A DNA stretch of 64,000 nt from an uncultured Collinsella sp. GTDB lineage: Bacteria > Actinomycetota > Coriobacteriia > Coriobacteriales > Coriobacteriaceae. The translations under genes were made by a program, and so were the position numbers. The stretch spans positions 1 through 64,000 of the forward strand of contig CAUFRY010000002.1 of the NCBI GenBank assembly GCA_959028445.1, read 5' to 3'. Positions within the stretch are counted from its first letter, which is position 1. Each line of letters opens with the position of its first letter. Below, in pieces: positions 62,047-64,000 of this stretch. The notes below the pieces were generated by a model. The model did no database searches. It saw nothing but the letters and a program-made list of their open reading frames with translations, and was not told the DNA's origin.

Positions 62047-62967
62047 CTATTCGCCGCGGGGATGGGCTTGAGCCACGGCACGTTTGAGCCGATCGGGTGT
62101 GAGATGTGTGTAAATCTGCGTCGTGGACAGGCTCGCATGGCCCAGCAGCTCTTGAACCGAGCGCAGATCCGCACCGCCCTCGAGCAAGTCGGTCGCAAAG
62201 GTATGGCGCATCGCATGCGGGGCGATGTCGGCCGGAATGCCGGCGAGCGTCGCCAGCGTATGGAACCGCCGCCTGAGCATGGCGGCACTCATGCGATTGC
62301 CGCGCACCGATATAAGCAGCGGATGCGGCCCGGTGGCGGGGTCACGGCGCTTTGCCTGAGCGAGCAACACCGGCCTCCCCTCCTCAATATAGAAACGAGT
62401 CACCTCGAGCGCACGACGATACAGGGGGACGATACGTTCTTTGCTCCCCTTGCCCCACAGGCGCAGCGTGCGCTCGGACCATGAGATGGATTCCACATTG
62501 AGCGCCGCAAGCTCTGAGATGCGGGCACCCGAGGCATAGAGCAACTCGAGCATCGCCGCATCGCGCAGTCCCGCGGGTGTTGAGGTATCGGGGGCTTTGA
62601 GGAGTGCCTCCACCTGTTGGGTCGTCAGCACACCGGGTAGATCGCGCGGGAGCTTGGGCGAGGAAATTGCCGAGACCACATCGCCCTCCACGACCCCCTC
62701 GGCAGCCATCCATCGATAGAGCGATCGGATAGCCGACAGATGCGCCGCAAGCGTTCGGGGAGCCACCTGCTCACGCGAAAGCTCGGCAAGATAGCGGCGA
62801 ATGGTGCGCACGTCGGCAGCGAAAGCATCGATATCCTCGCGCTCGCACCAGGCAGCAAAGCGCTCCAGTCTCGAGCCATAGGCCGTCACCGTGTTGGGAG
62901 AAAGTCCCTCGACACGTGAGATATAGGCGATAAACGAGTCGACGGTGTCGTACAGGTCAAAGGCTAT
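62047..62967 (-). CDS. xerC: Tyrosine recombinase XerC
   Basis: XerC-type recombinases resolve chromosome dimers at dif with FtsK. The catalytic domain is complete: Arg in LYASGARISELAAL, Lys in LWGKGSK, HxxR in HAMRHTFATDLLEGGADLRS, His in LLGHASL and Tyr in TTQIYTHLT. The first in-frame GTG (62889) would remove the conserved start of the SAM-like domain (FIAYISRVEGLSPNTVTAYG). No ATG, GTG or TTG lies further upstream before the stop. ATA 62967, nine nt after GGAGG and overlapping the trmFO stop (ATAG), is the best start, giving 306 residues. A CTG at 62955 is another option. Confidence 0.85.
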   Translation of the reverse strand: MAFDLYDTVDSFIAYISRVEGLSPNTVTAYGSRLERFAAWCEREDIDAFAADVRTIRRYLAELSREQVAPRTLAAHLSAIRSLYRWMAAEGVVEGDVVSAISSPKLPRDLPGVLTTQQVEALLKAPDTSTPAGLRDAAMLELLYASGARISELAALNVESISWSERTLRLWGKGSKERIVPLYRRALEVTRFYIEEGRPVLLAQAKRRDPATGPHPLLISVRGNRMSAAMLRRRFHTLATLAGIPADIAPHAMRHTFATDLLEGGADLRSVQELLGHASLSTTQIYTHLTPDRLKRAVAQAHPRGE

Positions 62968-64000
62968 GACCGGTCGCCTCCAAACAGATCAGGACGAGTG
63001 GCCAGATAGGCATCAAGGGCCTCGAGCGCACGGTCCGCATAGGCCTGGTAGCGGTCGCGCTTGCTGCGGCGCTTACCATCCTCGAGTGGCGGCACCAGGC
63101 CAAAGTTGACATGCATAGGCTGATAGCCCACGGTGGCAGGATCGGTCGCATAGCCCACGAGCGCACCCAGGGCGCCCACGCGCGGCAACTCGACGCCCGC
63201 GACACCGATAGCCTCGGCATAGGTGTTGAGCGCCGCGAGCAGACCGGTCGCCACGGCTTCCATGTACCCCTCGGTGCCGGTGATCTGACCGGCCAGGCGC
63301 ACGCCGGTACCGGGCACGGCAAAGGTGCCATCGAGCACGTGCGGGGCGTCGACAAAGGTATTGCGGTGCATGACACCGTAGCGGAAGAACTCAGCGTTCT
63401 CCAGGCCCGGCACCATATGGAAGATACGCTTCTGCTCGCCAAAGGTCAGGTTTGTCTGGAAGCCCACCAGGTTATAGGCGGTCTTCTCCTTGTTCTCGGC
63501 ACGCAGCTGAATCGCCGCCCAGGGGCGACGTCCGGTACGCGGGTCGGTGAGGCCGACGGGCTTCATGGCGCCAAAGCGAATGGCGTCCTTGCCGGTGCGC
63601 GCAACTTCCTCGGCAGGCTGGCAGGCCTGGAACAGATCGCCGCCCTCAAAGTCTTTGAGCACCACGCGGTCGGCCGTGGTAAGTGCCTCGATAAAGGCCT
63701 CGTACTCCTCCTTGTTGAGCGGAGCGTTGAGATAGTCGCCGCTCCCCTGCTCCTCGTAGCGCGACTGCGAAAACAGCACGTCCATATCGAGCGTGGAGGC
63801 ATCGACGATCGGCGCCGCGGCATCGAAGAACGCAAGGGCGTCGCCACCGACGAGCTTCATGACCTCTTCGCTCAGCGCCGGTGAACACAGCGGGCCCGCG
63901 GCAATGACCACGTGGCCCTCGGGAATCTGCGTGACCTCGCCGTGCGCGATCTCGATATTGGGACGGGCGGCAACCTCGGCCTCGACAAGCTCGGAAAACT
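62964..64000 (-). CDS. trmFO: tRNA m5U54 methyltransferase TrmFO (5' part outside window)
   Basis: TrmFO uses methylenetetrahydrofolate and FAD to methylate uridine 54 of tRNA. The visible 345 residues start mid-protein (HGEVTQIPEGHVVIAAGPL) and include FFDAAAPIVDASTLDMDVLF, FGAMKPVGLTDPRTGRRPWA, the QTNLTFGEQKRIFHMVPGLE region and MHVNFGLVPPL near the end. The N-terminal FAD motif lies beyond position 64000. The order trmFO-xerC is common in Gram-positive bacteria, often with topA and dprA upstream. Confidence 0.95.
   Translation of the reverse strand, partial: FSELVEAEVAARPNIEIAHGEVTQIPEGHVVIAAGPLCSPALSEEVMKLVGGDALAFFDAAAPIVDASTLDMDVLFSQSRYEEQGSGDYLNAPLNKEEYEAFIEALTTADRVVLKDFEGGDLFQACQPAEEVARTGKDAIRFGAMKPVGLTDPRTGRRPWAAIQLRAENKEKTAYNLVGFQTNLTFGEQKRIFHMVPGLENAEFFRYGVMHRNTFVDAPHVLDGTFAVPGTGVRLAGQITGTEGYMEAVATGLLAALNTYAEAIGVAGVELPRVGALGALVGYATDPATVGYQPMHVNFGLVPPLEDGKRRSKRDRYQAYADRALEALDAYLATRPDLFGGDRS

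Overview
The window looks like part of the chromosome of a Collinsella-type actinobacterium (class Coriobacteriia). The grounds are a GC-rich sequence, an actinobacterial-type integration host factor next to guanylate kinase, an actinobacterial-style SOS box at recA, a SpoVS-domain protein in a core gene run, RNase Y and RNase J together with PNPase, a B-type PyrK/PyrD dihydroorotate dehydrogenase, and an AdhE fermentation enzyme. The genus is inferred from gene content and style, not from a database search. Nearly all genes lie on the minus strand and are tightly packed, often with stop/start overlaps. The plus-strand genes are rpmB, adhE, a small phosphotransferase gene and a broken gene end at the left edge. 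I saw no tRNA, rRNA or CRISPR array.

Layout from left to right (minus-strand operons are transcribed from high to low coordinates). Positions 1-337 hold the 3' end of an interrupted membrane acyltransferase-like gene. 322-7000 is rny, a GHKL ATPase, spoVS, miaB, miaA and hflX. 7258-9110 is recA-recX, preceded by an SOS box and a helically phased repeat array. 9368-18405 is rnj, ftsK, a RodZ-like gene, yajQ, rimO, pgsA and cinA. 18406-19053 is a long non-coding gap with two large structured palindromic elements. 19054-21300 is pnp and 21450-21728 is rpsO. 21867-33360 is a long run: lepA, dus, hemW, a membrane-tailed dnaJ, a classical dnaJ, mtaB, phoH, ybeY, dgkA, era and recO. 33457-37911 is comEA-comEC-holA, then rpsT. 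38125-40535 is mihF-gmk-rpoZ-thiI. 40775-46227 is the pyrimidine operon pyrR-pyrB-pyrC-pyrK-pyrD-pyrF with an attenuator-like leader. Then come rpmB (+), a REP-associated tyrosine transposase element with 47-bp inverted ends, adhE (+) and a phosphotransferase gene (+). 51715-61827 is rpsB-tsf-pyrH-frr-uppS-cdsA-dxr-rseP-ispG-proS. The right edge holds xerC and the 3' part of trmFO.

Functionally this is a core-genome window covering translation and its tRNA/ribosome modification enzymes (three methylthiotransferases: MiaB, RimO, MtaB), RNA turnover (RNase Y, RNase J, PNPase, YbeY), DNA uptake and recombination (ComEA, ComEC, RecA, RecX, RecO, XerC, FtsK), envelope lipid and isoprenoid synthesis, and de novo pyrimidine synthesis. 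The most interesting non-coding signals are: two inverted copies of a covarying palindromic element between rnj and pnp; TTTGGTC boxes repeated about every 11 bp upstream of both recA and comEA-comEC, hinting at a shared competence or DNA-uptake regulator; a pyr leader encoding a 21-residue peptide inside a terminator hairpin; and an xerC gene whose only well-placed start codon is ATA.
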